This document shows, one piece after another, positions 25,794-34,278 of a DNA stretch of 64,000 nt. The stretch covers positions 1 to 64,000 of the forward strand of contig NZ_FNWH01000004.1 in the NCBI RefSeq assembly GCF_900106585.1. The letters run 5' to 3'. A model generated the notes under the pieces. That model saw nothing but the letters and a program-made list of their open reading frames with translations. It did no database searches and was not told the DNA's origin. Made by a program: the position numbers and the translations under genes. Source of the stretch: Acidaminococcus timonensis (lineage in GTDB: Bacteria > Bacillota > Negativicutes > Acidaminococcales > Acidaminococcaceae). Positions within the stretch are counted from its first letter, which is position 1. Each line of letters opens with the position of its first letter.

Positions 25794-27235
25794 GGTTCCT
25801 GTACCTCCCGCACCAGTCCTGCCACTGAATGGACCATGGCACAGGCCGGTTCAGAAAAGCCTTCTTCCCGGACGGCTTTTGCCGTAACGGGTCCGATACA
25901 CAGGATCTTCGTCCCGGAGACCAGTGTATAGTGGGCAAAGAAGGAATGGACCCCTTTGGCGCTGCCGAAGATCAGCGTCCCGGGAGCCAGTTCCATTTTT
26001 TCGACAGCTGCCCGTTGGACGGGACGGACCCGGTAAATGGGGATATCTTCATAGGCGACTCCGGCTTTTTCCAGGATCCGGGGCAAATCCGGGGAGCCTT
26101 CCTCGGCCCGCAATAATACGCACCGTTCCCCGGGTGCCACTGCCCTGGCCAGCGCTTTCCCCAGCGCTTCCGCCGTATAGGTTTCCGGCATCAGATCGGC
26201 TGTAAAACCCAGCCGGGACAGCTCGTCCGCCGTTCCTTCCCCCAGGGACGCCAGCCGGCACCCTGCCAGTTTCCGGTGATCCAGGGAATGCTGACGAAGC
26301 CACCGGCCAAACAGCCGTACCCCGTTCCGGCTGGTAAACACCAGCCAGGTAGCCTCTAAAATGGACGTGGGCAGCCTGTCGGTGCATGGTTCTATTTCCA
26401 GCACCGGAACCTGTTTCACCGACCATCCCAAAGGTTCCAGAGCCATCGCCACCTGGTGGCAGAAGCTGCGACTGCCTGTGACCATCACCGGGTCCTTCGA
26501 CTCTCCTTCCAGGTGCATGGCCGCTGCAGGGCCTACCACGATGATGGCAGGTGCAAATGCCTTTCCCCGGGCTTTTTCCACCATGGTGGACAGGGTCCCG
26601 TCCAGCCGCAGCTCCTCCCCGCTGTACCCGCCGCACAGGACGCTCACTGGGGTCTCCGGGGCTTTCCCATGCTGCAGCAGGGTTTCACAGATATGGGCAA
26701 GCTGGCCCAGTCCCATAAGGAACACCAGGGTTCCCTGCAGGTCTGCCAGCGCCTGCCAATCCTCCAGATCTCCATTCCGGGTATGGCCAGTGACCACCGT
26801 GAACGAACGGGCCAGCCCCCTATGGGTCACCGGGATACCAAGATGCTCCGGTACCGCCACCGCCGAAGTGACTCCGGGAACCATATCATAGGGGATACCG
26901 GCAGCCTGCAGGGCCAGGAGTTCTTCTCCGCCCCGTCCCAGTACGAAGCTGTCGCCTCCCTTGAGACGGACCACCCGTTTCCCCTCCCGGGCTTTCTTCA
27001 CCAGCAGGTCATTGATGGCTGTCTGTTTCAGACTGTGATGGCCGCAGCGTTTTCCCACCGGAATGGCTTCTGCCCCGTCGGGAATCTCCGCCAGGAGGGC
27101 CGGATCCAGCAGGGCATCGTACAGCACCACCTGGGCCTGCCGCAACCGTTCCAGTCCCTCCAGGGTCAAAAGTCCCGCGCTGCAGCCGGCTCCCACCAGC
27201 CACACCTTTCCTGCATTTTCATGATTTCCCATCAT
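25790..27235 (-). CDS. cobA-hemD: uroporphyrinogen-III C-methyltransferase / uroporphyrinogen-III synthase fusion
   Basis: 481 residues in two domains. Residues about 8-245 are a SAM uroporphyrinogen-III methyltransferase (VRLKGGDSFVLGRGGEE, GVTSAVAVPEHLGIPVTHR). Residues about 250-475 are a uroporphyrinogen-III synthase (VFTSRNGVRLF, FGSAKGVHSF). The fusion joins ring closure to the first step towards siroheme and cobalamin. It overlaps hemC by 17 bases. Confidence 0.92.
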   Translation of the reverse strand: MMGNHENAGKVWLVGAGCSAGLLTLEGLERLRQAQVVLYDALLDPALLAEIPDGAEAIPVGKRCGHHSLKQTAINDLLVKKAREGKRVVRLKGGDSFVLGRGGEELLALQAAGIPYDMVPGVTSAVAVPEHLGIPVTHRGLARSFTVVTGHTRNGDLEDWQALADLQGTLVFLMGLGQLAHICETLLQHGKAPETPVSVLCGGYSGEELRLDGTLSTMVEKARGKAFAPAIIVVGPAAAMHLEGESKDPVMVTGSRSFCHQVAMALEPLGWSVKQVPVLEIEPCTDRLPTSILEATWLVFTSRNGVRLFGRWLRQHSLDHRKLAGCRLASLGEGTADELSRLGFTADLMPETYTAEALGKALARAVAPGERCVLLRAEEGSPDLPRILEKAGVAYEDIPIYRVRPVQRAAVEKMELAPGTLIFGSAKGVHSFFAHYTLVSGTKILCIGPVTAKAVREEGFSEPACAMVHSVAGLVREVQEP

Positions 27236-28088
27236 ACAACTCCTTTTTCAGAGACGCCGCCAGCAGAGCATGGTTCTCTGTCCGCCCCTGCCGGAAAGCC
27301 TTCACCCCATCCAGCATGGCCCCCAGGCGCACCTCTCCCTTTCGGGGGAAACTGGCGTGGATACCCACTGCCATGGCGCAATCCACCTTCATGCTGCAGA
27401 ACAGTTCCCGTTCCAGCAAAAAACGCCGCCAGGTGATCCCATGGCTGATTTTCTGGAGAAGTGCCATCAGTTCCCTGTCCCGGCTGCGGCATTCCACAGC
27501 AATGATGCCCTGGCAACCGGCAGGCATCACCTGCTCCACGTCAAAGGGATGGAGGTCATAAGCCGATGCATCCACGCCCATCCGTTCCAGGCCGGCCATA
27601 GCCAGCACAATGGCATCATATTCTCCCCGATCCAGTTTATGGAGCCGGGTGGTCACATTGCCCCGGATATCCTTGAACACCGCTTCCGGATAAAGAGGTC
27701 TGAGTTCTGCGATCCGCCGGGGACTGCCGGTTCCGATGACCAAAGGACCGCCTCCGTTCTTTCCCTTCCGGGTGACCAGCGCATCCCGGGGATCAGCTGC
27801 TTTGGGCGTGCCGGCAATCACCAGACCGGGAGCCAGTTCATAGGGAAGGTCCTTGGCGCTGTGCACAGCCAGATCCGCCTCTCCACTGAGGAGTTCCCGC
27901 TCGATTTCCCGCACGAAGACGCCCCGTCCGCCGATTTTCACCAGGGCATGGATCCGATCCCGATCCCCGGCCGTGGTAATGGTATGGATGGCCGTTTCCA
28001 CCTGTACCTCCTGCAATAGCCGACGGACGATTTCCGTCTGGGCCAGGGCCAGCTTACTGCCGCGGGTGGCAATGATCAGTTTTCTCAT
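27219..28088 (-). CDS. hemC: porphobilinogen deaminase (hydroxymethylbilane synthase)
   Basis: 289 residues, joins four porphobilinogens into hydroxymethylbilane. It has IATRGSKLALAQTEIV at the N-terminus, HSAKDLPYELAPGL, and the dipyrromethane-anchoring Cys in VDCAMAVGIHA. AAGGAG precedes the ATG. hemA, hemB and hemL are not in the window. Confidence 0.95.
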   Translation of the reverse strand: MRKLIIATRGSKLALAQTEIVRRLLQEVQVETAIHTITTAGDRDRIHALVKIGGRGVFVREIERELLSGEADLAVHSAKDLPYELAPGLVIAGTPKAADPRDALVTRKGKNGGGPLVIGTGSPRRIAELRPLYPEAVFKDIRGNVTTRLHKLDRGEYDAIVLAMAGLERMGVDASAYDLHPFDVEQVMPAGCQGIIAVECRSRDRELMALLQKISHGITWRRFLLERELFCSMKVDCAMAVGIHASFPRKGEVRLGAMLDGVKAFRQGRTENHALLAASLKKELYDGKS

Positions 28089-28089
28089 A

Positions 28090-28650
28090 TTATCTCCTTA
28101 CCAGAGGGGCCAGTTTCCGATACACCAGCGCAGCCAGTACGCAGATAATGCCGTCCGGGATCACCGTACTGAAGAACCATACTTCCAAAAGTCTGATGAA
28201 CCCGATGCCCTCCCCATTCTGAAGCACAACGTTGAACATGATAGAATAGTAGACAAGACCGGTGAAATAATAAATCATTTCTCCACCGAACGCTGCCGCC
28301 AGCAGCTGTTGCAATCCCGTCTTCCGGTTGTCACCGCCCAATACCCCGGCCACCCAGGCCGCACAGGGAAATCCCAGCAAAAAGCCGAAGGTGGGTTTCA
28401 GCAAATAGCCCAGGCCACCTCCATGGGCAAAGATGGGTACCCCTGCCAGGCCCAGCACCAGGTAGGCCAGGACACTCAGAAAACCATGCCGGGACCCCAG
28501 GAACAGCCCGGCCAGGATGGCAAAGAAGATCTGGAGAGACACGGTCACCTGAAATGGCCCGACGGGCAGCATGATGTGGATGAACGCACCCACCGCCATA
28601 AGAGCCGTAAAGAGACCGCACAATACCAGGCTGCCTGTTTCTTTTTTCAC
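28090..28650 (-). CDS. bioY: BioY-family biotin transporter S component
   Basis: 186 residues, about six membrane segments, with the BioY words FQVTVSLQIFFAILAGLFLGSRHGFLSV and YLLKPTFGFLLGFP present in pieces along residues 30-110. BioY binds biotin and works alone or with the ECF ATPases. The start is GTG with GGGAGG upstream. It sits 1 base before hemC, an odd pairing with tetrapyrrole genes. No TTGTTAAC-type BirA operator was seen upstream. Confidence 0.85.
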   Translation of the reverse strand: MKKETGSLVLCGLFTALMAVGAFIHIMLPVGPFQVTVSLQIFFAILAGLFLGSRHGFLSVLAYLVLGLAGVPIFAHGGGLGYLLKPTFGFLLGFPCAAWVAGVLGGDNRKTGLQQLLAAAFGGEMIYYFTGLVYYSIMFNVVLQNGEGIGFIRLLEVWFFSTVIPDGIICVLAALVYRKLAPLVRR

Positions 28651-28778
28651 GTTTTTTCCTCCCCCAATGACTCTTTGTAAGCCGCCTTTTCAAAATACTA
28701 CTATTATATCAGAAATTCCTGGAAAAGAGGGTTGCCCCACAAACATTTCAGATGTAGATCACATCGTTATTAATTATG

Positions 28779-28829
28779 TTATTTATAAATAAATCTGTTA
28801 TTATTTTCTTTGATTCTTTTGTATATAAT
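28779..28829. promoter_or_regulatory. palindrome and -10 between bioY and the LysR gene
   Basis: A perfect 14-base palindrome TTATTTATAAATAA (28779-28792) fits the T-N11-A pattern of LysR operators, and a plus-strand -10 TATAAT follows at 28824-28829 with only a weak -35. The region is very AT-rich, so chance is possible. A minus-strand TATAAT for bioY lies near 28704. Confidence 0.35.
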
Positions 28830-28889
28830 ATATTTAAGACAAGACAATAAACAAACCGGGAGAACCACCAAGGTTTGGGAGGAGAAAGT

Positions 28890-29765
28890 ATGAAATTACA
28901 TCAATTGCGCTATTTCCAGGAAGTCTGCCGGCAGCAGAGCATCACCAAGGCTGCCGAAAATCTCCAAATCTCCCAACCTGCGGTGTCAGCAGCCATCCGC
29001 GAGCTGGAAGAAGAGTTTGATCTGAAACTGTTCAAACGATCCCACAAGAAATTGACACTGACCACAGAGGGTTCCTATTTCCTGCTGGAAGTGGAGGAAC
29101 TGCTGGACAAAGCCAAACAGATCAGCGATGACATGACCCGATTGCAGAAGAAGAACACCTGTATACGGATCGGCCTGCCACCCATGATCGAGTCACTGGA
29201 GGTTCCCCTGCTGGCCCAGTTCCACAAAGAATACCCGGACATCCGGCTGGAACTCCACCACGGCAATTCCCTGAGCCTGCGGAAAGCTCTCCAGGAGGAA
29301 CGGATCGACATCGCCCTGGTCAGTGGACTGGGGTCCGACCAGGCGAACACGGATGCCTGTGCCATGCGCCAGAGTGAAATCGTGTACTGTGTGAACCGGG
29401 AGCATCCCTATGCTGCGGAGAAAACCATTTCCCTGAAACAGGTAGCCCAGATGGCCCTGGTGGAAATCGAGGGTCACCAGCATTTCCGGGAAAAGATCCT
29501 GGAACGGTTCCATGCAGATCACTGTACGCCCAAGATTCTCTGGTCCACCAGCCAGCTGTACACCAAAATCCAGCTGATCAAGAACGGGGCAGCCGGGGGA
29601 TTCCTGTACCGGCCGGTGGCCGAACGGGAGCCGGACCTGGTACCCATTTCTCTGAATCCGCCACTGTATTATGGCATCGAAATGCTCTGGCTGAAAAATA
29701 CCGCCAGCTTCGAGAACATCCATACGTTCCTGGACTTCGCCCAGAAACACGGAGTGACAAAGTAA
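28890..29765 (+). CDS. LysR-family transcriptional regulator
   Basis: About 291 residues: N-terminal winged HTH (QQSITKAAENLQISQPAVSAAIRELEEEF, seen across residues about 14-43) and a C-terminal periplasmic-binding-like effector domain. The start at 28890 has GGAGGAG 5 bases upstream. It is divergent from bioY-hemC-cobA/hemD, so it may regulate that operon or itself; the effector is unknown. Confidence 0.88.
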   Translation: MKLHQLRYFQEVCRQQSITKAAENLQISQPAVSAAIRELEEEFDLKLFKRSHKKLTLTTEGSYFLLEVEELLDKAKQISDDMTRLQKKNTCIRIGLPPMIESLEVPLLAQFHKEYPDIRLELHHGNSLSLRKALQEERIDIALVSGLGSDQANTDACAMRQSEIVYCVNREHPYAAEKTISLKQVAQMALVEIEGHQHFREKILERFHADHCTPKILWSTSQLYTKIQLIKNGAAGGFLYRPVAEREPDLVPISLNPPLYYGIEMLWLKNTASFENIHTFLDFAQKHGVTK

Positions 29766-29803
29766 AAAATCCTGTAGCATGTAACCATATATACCACAGG
29801 AAT

Positions 29804-29842
29804 GGAAAAGGCCTTCTGCTGGGGAAGCAGAAGGCCTTTTCC
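29804..29842 (+). terminator. intrinsic terminator, LysR gene
   Basis: A perfect 17-base-pair stem (GGAAAAGGCCTTCTGCT and its complement) with a 5-base loop, 38 bases after the LysR stop. It ends in TTTTCC. Confidence 0.8.
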
Positions 29843-29978
29843 TTGAAAGGAAGTTGTTTATGATGATTTGATGGGGAAGATGTAACAAGGAGGGGTAATC
29901 CCTGTTACGAGTATTAGTATAGCCATATCTTGTGTCAAAGGAAGGGCAAATTCTTGAATGATTTGTGAATTTGACTGG

Positions 29979-30470
29979 TCAGTCAGTCAATCCAAAATAC
30001 GCATAGACACCCTGTATCAGACTCTGGGCATTCTCCGGGCTAAGGCCCGTTTTCTCGCTCATGAACAGCAGCCCTTTCAGCTGCTGTTTCAGATAGGCAT
30101 TGAACTTTTCCCGGTCCAGAGAAAGGTTGTCCCCTTCCAGCTTGTCACTGCGGCAGGTGAGCATCACCAGAAGCTTCAGGGTCTCCCCTTCCTTCTCTGC
30201 CAGGTAGAACAGAAATGGAAATATCTCCCCCAGCTTCTTAACAAAATCCACCGCTCCCTGGTTCTCCCACAGATACTGTCCGCAATCCTCATGGAAAGAA
30301 AGCCCCCAGCGGCTGCAGAATTTTCTGGCCCATTGGGGATGACTGCCCACGTAGTCCAGCAACTGAAAATACCGGGCCGTCCCCTCCGGTTTCTCCAACT
30401 CGGCCTGGTGGACCTGGAAACCAATGAACTCCTGTTTCTCCAAATAGGCCTGCAACTGTTCTTCTTCCAT
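29979..30470 (-). CDS. hypothetical protein next to glycosyltransferase
   Basis: 163 residues that I do not recognise. No signal peptide or membrane helix. Predominantly helical with many aromatic, Gln and Glu residues, and a few Cys (CSRWG, CGQYLW, LTCRSD). The start has AAGGAG formed by the last codons of the preceding glycosyltransferase gene, which ends at 30472, so the two are translationally coupled and probably cooperate. Confidence 0.7.
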   Translation of the reverse strand: MEEEQLQAYLEKQEFIGFQVHQAELEKPEGTARYFQLLDYVGSHPQWARKFCSRWGLSFHEDCGQYLWENQGAVDFVKKLGEIFPFLFYLAEKEGETLKLLVMLTCRSDKLEGDNLSLDREKFNAYLKQQLKGLLFMSEKTGLSPENAQSLIQGVYAYFGLTD

Positions 30471-30471
30471 A

Positions 30472-32112
30472 TTACCGCTCCTTGATCATAACCGTCCACT
30501 GACCGGGCAGCTTGATCCGCTTCCAGGTGGCCGGCCAGTCCTCTTCCAGTTTGGTAGTCAGTTTCTTCGTATGGGTGTCCACCAGCACCACCGCCTTGCC
30601 CGACTGCTGCTGCACCTTACCATAAGTAGTCCAGGGCATGATGTTCTTGGCCGACCAGCTGTCCTGCCGGGGCTGGAACGCATCGGCTTCCTGGTCGGGC
30701 ACCAGCATCACCATCTCCCGGCCCGTATAGAACACCGCAGAGGTGGGATAGCCGCCGCCCCGGATGTAGATGGGCACATCTGCCGGCACCATGGAATTGA
30801 TGAACTGGGCCGCTGTCTTACCGGTCACATCGTACATCAGCGGCTGGGCCAACAGGTCCAGGCTGCAGCAATGGAAGGCAATGGTCAGCAGGATCACTGT
30901 GGAGAACACTTCCTGGCTGCTTTTTCCCTTGTATCGATGCAGGACCAGTACGGCCATGCACAGGGTGTAGATGAGCATGAAGTAAAATACATTCATGGGA
31001 TGGGCAAATACCTTGGGTGCCAGTTTGGGCAATTTCCAGGCTGCCACAGCCAGTGCTCCGTAAAACAGGATGTTCCCAAGGAGCATCCATCTGACTTCCA
31101 GCTTCTGTCCCTTTTTCCAGATGTAATCTGCCGTAAGCACACACAGAGGCAGCAGCAGCGGATACGTATAGGTGATGTATTTGGTGGCCATGCACTGGAA
31201 AAACACGAAAATGGCTGCCATCCACAGCAGCAGGAACGCCTCCCGGGGTGCCGGATACTTCCATTGCCCGTTCTTCCGTACCAGATTCCACAGCATGGGC
31301 GGTATGAACCCCACCCAGGCATAGGCGTTCAGCAGGTTCACCGCCGTATAGTACCAGATTACATTGTCCCGGGGATGTTCCGAGACCGTTGCCCGCAGCA
31401 CATTCTGAGTCCCCAGGAAACTACCCAGGAAATCCGGATGGACCCTGGCCATGGCAATGTACCAGGGCAGGGCCACCAGCAGGAATAAGACAATGCCTGA
31501 AGGCAGATGGGCGCTCTTCAGACATTTCCAGTCCTTCTGGTACAGCAGGAACAGGGTGATGATGAAACCGGGCATGAGAAACCCGATGGGTCCCTTGGTC
31601 AAAGTAGCCAGCCCAGCCAGGAGGTACAGCCCGTAATACCAGTTTTTCTCCCGGGTACTGTAGCCCAGGTAGAAACACAGCAGCGCCCCATCCATGAACA
31701 GAAGCAGCATGCCATCCGTGAGCACGCTCTTGGAAATGGTAAAGAACTGCAGGGTCATAAGCAGAAGGACACCGCTGAGGAAGCCCACTTCTTCTCCATA
31801 GAGCTTCTTGCCGGCCTTTACCGTAAGCCACAGCCCGCCCAGCCCGAACAGGGAGGGAAAGAACCGGGCACCGAATTCACTGAAGCCAAAAATCTTGAAA
31901 CCCAGGGCGATCATCCAGTAGGCAAAGACCGGTTTGTCATACCAGTAACGGCCATAGATCTGGGGTGACAGCCAGTCGCCACTCAGGACCATTTCCTTGG
32001 CCGTCAGGGCGTAATTCCCTTCCACACTGTCCGTCAGGGGCAGGGAAGAATTCATAAAAAACAACAGAAAAATGGCAGCAGCCCAAAAGCCCAGCCAGTA
32101 TTTTTTCTTCAT
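30472..32112 (-). CDS. ArnT/PMT-family membrane glycosyltransferase
   Basis: 546 residues with about 12 membrane segments. Motifs match ArnT/PMT (GT-C) enzymes: an acidic first periplasmic loop (PLTDSVEGNYALTAKEM), WYDKPVFAYW and LTKGPIGF, with a soluble C-terminal tail (about 440-546). Such enzymes move a sugar from undecaprenyl or dolichyl phosphate to lipid A, proteins or other acceptors in the periplasm. The acceptor is unknown here. GGAGG precedes the ATG. Confidence 0.83.
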   Translation of the reverse strand: MKKKYWLGFWAAAIFLLFFMNSSLPLTDSVEGNYALTAKEMVLSGDWLSPQIYGRYWYDKPVFAYWMIALGFKIFGFSEFGARFFPSLFGLGGLWLTVKAGKKLYGEEVGFLSGVLLLMTLQFFTISKSVLTDGMLLLFMDGALLCFYLGYSTREKNWYYGLYLLAGLATLTKGPIGFLMPGFIITLFLLYQKDWKCLKSAHLPSGIVLFLLVALPWYIAMARVHPDFLGSFLGTQNVLRATVSEHPRDNVIWYYTAVNLLNAYAWVGFIPPMLWNLVRKNGQWKYPAPREAFLLLWMAAIFVFFQCMATKYITYTYPLLLPLCVLTADYIWKKGQKLEVRWMLLGNILFYGALAVAAWKLPKLAPKVFAHPMNVFYFMLIYTLCMAVLVLHRYKGKSSQEVFSTVILLTIAFHCCSLDLLAQPLMYDVTGKTAAQFINSMVPADVPIYIRGGGYPTSAVFYTGREMVMLVPDQEADAFQPRQDSWSAKNIMPWTTYGKVQQQSGKAVVLVDTHTKKLTTKLEEDWPATWKRIKLPGQWTVMIKER

Positions 32113-32195
32113 ACACGTTCCTCCAATGCAGTGTCACAGACATAATAGTTCTATTTTACACTAGAATGGGAGAAGAAAAAAGAGGCAGCTGTCCT

Positions 32196-32777
32196 TTACC
32201 GTGCAACCACCGCCTGATGTTCCGGATTGTAGGGACACCTTTTCCCCAGGCACTGCTGATTCCGGAGATAGAAGCCGCAGACCGTCCTTTCTTCCGGCAG
32301 GTCGATCCCGAACCGTTCCTTTACATAAGGAATGGCTGTTTTCAGGGCTGTGAAGGCATCCCGTTTGCAGCACCGGGGCCCTCCGATGGCCGCCAGATTG
32401 GCCAGAGCCCGGGCCGTATACGTCATATGGCTGCCCCAGGAAGAATCCGTGGTCAGCGGCCCGGTTCCTTCCAGAAGAGCAAGAGCGGCCCCAACGGAAG
32501 CCACAGCCCCGCAGACACCCCAGTGGCCACAGATGGCTCCGGGCATCTGGAGGCCCTCCTGTCGCAGTCTGTTCAATTGTTCCGGCAGATCGAACTCCAT
32601 GCCCGCATGATGGAGAGCGGTCAGGAGACAGGCTCCATCCAGTACATGGTGCTCCGGCCCGTGGATCCGCACGAAATCCTGTCCCGCCACATGGCGGAAA
32701 ATGGCCAGAGGATTGGTTTCCTTTTCCCGGGCACAGGCTTCGATGATGGCCTGGGTCCGCTGTTCCATATCATTCAT
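32196..32777 (-). CDS. DUF5714-like Cys-rich protein
   Basis: About 193 residues. Conserved words HVLDGACLLTAL, GHWGVCGAVASVG, RCCKRDAF and a C-terminal Cys cluster (CGFYLRNQQCLGKRCPYN) match my memory of DUF5714, which occurs near radical SAM proteins in anaerobes and may bind Fe-S. The function is unknown. The start at 32777 has GAGG upstream; an ATG at 32792 overlaps the pepD stop as ATGA and is an alternative. The long in-frame extension upstream is pepD shadow. Confidence 0.65.
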   Translation of the reverse strand: MNDMEQRTQAIIEACAREKETNPLAIFRHVAGQDFVRIHGPEHHVLDGACLLTALHHAGMEFDLPEQLNRLRQEGLQMPGAICGHWGVCGAVASVGAALALLEGTGPLTTDSSWGSHMTYTARALANLAAIGGPRCCKRDAFTALKTAIPYVKERFGIDLPEERTVCGFYLRNQQCLGKRCPYNPEHQAVVAR

Positions 32778-32788
32778 GGTGTACACCC

Positions 32789-34228
32789 TCATTTCATCCG
32801 TTTCAGTACTTCCAGCAGCAGGTTCCAGGTCCGCTGGACGGAAGCGATGTGCATGGTTTCCCGATACGTATGGATTTCCGTCAGGGTGGGCCCCAGGGAA
32901 ATGCAGTCCAGTCCCGGGAGCTTGGCGGCGAACATGCCACATTCCACCCCGGCGTGGATGGCTTCCACTTTGGGTTCCTTTCCATACTGTTCCCGGTACA
33001 CCTGGACAAACAGGTCCCGGAGAGGCGAATCTGCCCGGTAGGCCCAGCCCGGATAGTCCCCGGAGCGGATGGCCTGTCCTCCCAGCTGCCGCAGCAGCCC
33101 TTCGATCTGTTCCGCCACCATTTCCTTCTGGCTTTCCACACTGCTGCGCACCAGCAGGCCAGCGCACACCTGCCCGTCTTCCGTATAGAGGATCCCCAGG
33201 TTCAGGGAGGTCTGGACCATGCCTTCCAGTTCCGGACTCATGACCTGGACCCCTCCCGGCAGACTGGTCAGGAGACACTGGACCTTTTCCGTGGATTCCC
33301 GGTCCATGGGCATGCGTTCCGCCCTTGCCGGCTCTGCCGTCACCTGGAGGTCCGGATCGGTCACCTGGAATTCCTGCCGGAGAATCCGGTCAAAAGCCGC
33401 CACTGCCTGCCGGAGTTTTTCCGGTTCGGGAGTCAGCACAGCCGCCCTGGCTTCCCGGGGAATGGCGTTGTCCTTGGTTCCCCCTTCCACTTCCACCAGC
33501 CGGTACAGGACTTCCCGGTCCAGATGGAGCAGGAGACGGCCCATGAGCCTGTCCCCGTTGGCCCTTCCCTTGTGGATTTCCGCTCCAGAGTGGCCCCCTG
33601 TCAGGCCGCTGATCTTCAGTTCCAGGCAGGTGCCGGCAAAGGCTTCCCGCCGGACGGGCAGGGCGCAGTTCACATCCACTCCGCCGGCACAGCCTGAGGT
33701 GAAGACCCCTTCTTCCTCCGAATCCATATTGATCATCCGCCGGCCTGCAAGTCCGCTGGCATCCAGATTCACTGCTCCCAGCATGCCGGTTTCCTCGTCC
33801 ACGGTGAACACCGCTTCCAGCCGGGGCCGGGGAATGGATGGATCATCCAGCAGGGCCAGGCCCATGGCCACGGCAATCCCGTCATCCGCCCCCAGGGTGG
33901 TCCCCCGGGCGGTGATTTCATCCCCGGACACTTCCAGGTCCAGGCCTTCCTTTTCCATGTCCTTGGGGCAGTCCGGGGCCTTTTCACAGACCATGTCCAT
34001 GTGGCCCTGGAAAATCACCGGCTCTGCCTGTTCATATCCGGGAGAAGCCGGTCCCACCAGGACCACATTGTTCAGGGCATCCTGACGGACTTCCAGGCCC
34101 CGTTTCCGGCCAAATTCCACCAGCCAGTCACTGATGGCTTTGGTATGGCCGGACCCATGGGGAATCCGGGAAATTTCTTCAAAGAAATGGAACACCCGGC
34201 GGGGTTCCAGAGAATCCAGTACGGTCAT
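32789..34228 (-). CDS. pepD: aminoacyl-histidine dipeptidase (PepD, M20 family)
   Basis: About 479 residues, zinc dipeptidase cleaving Xaa-His and other dipeptides. Metal ligands are visible in FQGHMDMVCEK, LGADDGIAVAMG and DEETGMLGA, with a lid domain in between. The start at 34228 has AAGGAG about 10 bases upstream; an upstream ATG at 34264 lacks a site. The next upstream gene is a YfcC-type carrier, suggesting peptide or amino-acid uptake and breakdown. Confidence 0.92.
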   Translation of the reverse strand: MTVLDSLEPRRVFHFFEEISRIPHGSGHTKAISDWLVEFGRKRGLEVRQDALNNVVLVGPASPGYEQAEPVIFQGHMDMVCEKAPDCPKDMEKEGLDLEVSGDEITARGTTLGADDGIAVAMGLALLDDPSIPRPRLEAVFTVDEETGMLGAVNLDASGLAGRRMINMDSEEEGVFTSGCAGGVDVNCALPVRREAFAGTCLELKISGLTGGHSGAEIHKGRANGDRLMGRLLLHLDREVLYRLVEVEGGTKDNAIPREARAAVLTPEPEKLRQAVAAFDRILRQEFQVTDPDLQVTAEPARAERMPMDRESTEKVQCLLTSLPGGVQVMSPELEGMVQTSLNLGILYTEDGQVCAGLLVRSSVESQKEMVAEQIEGLLRQLGGQAIRSGDYPGWAYRADSPLRDLFVQVYREQYGKEPKVEAIHAGVECGMFAAKLPGLDCISLGPTLTEIHTYRETMHIASVQRTWNLLLEVLKRMK

Positions 34229-34278
34229 GACAGCAAAACTCCTTTTCTTGTTGATTGGTTCCATTATACCCCAAAAGG

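Noticed and set aside
28651-28889. BirA biotin operator ahead of bioY
   Set aside because: No TTGTTAAC...GTTAACAA arrangement is present; the AT palindrome at 28779-28792 does not fit the BirA pattern.
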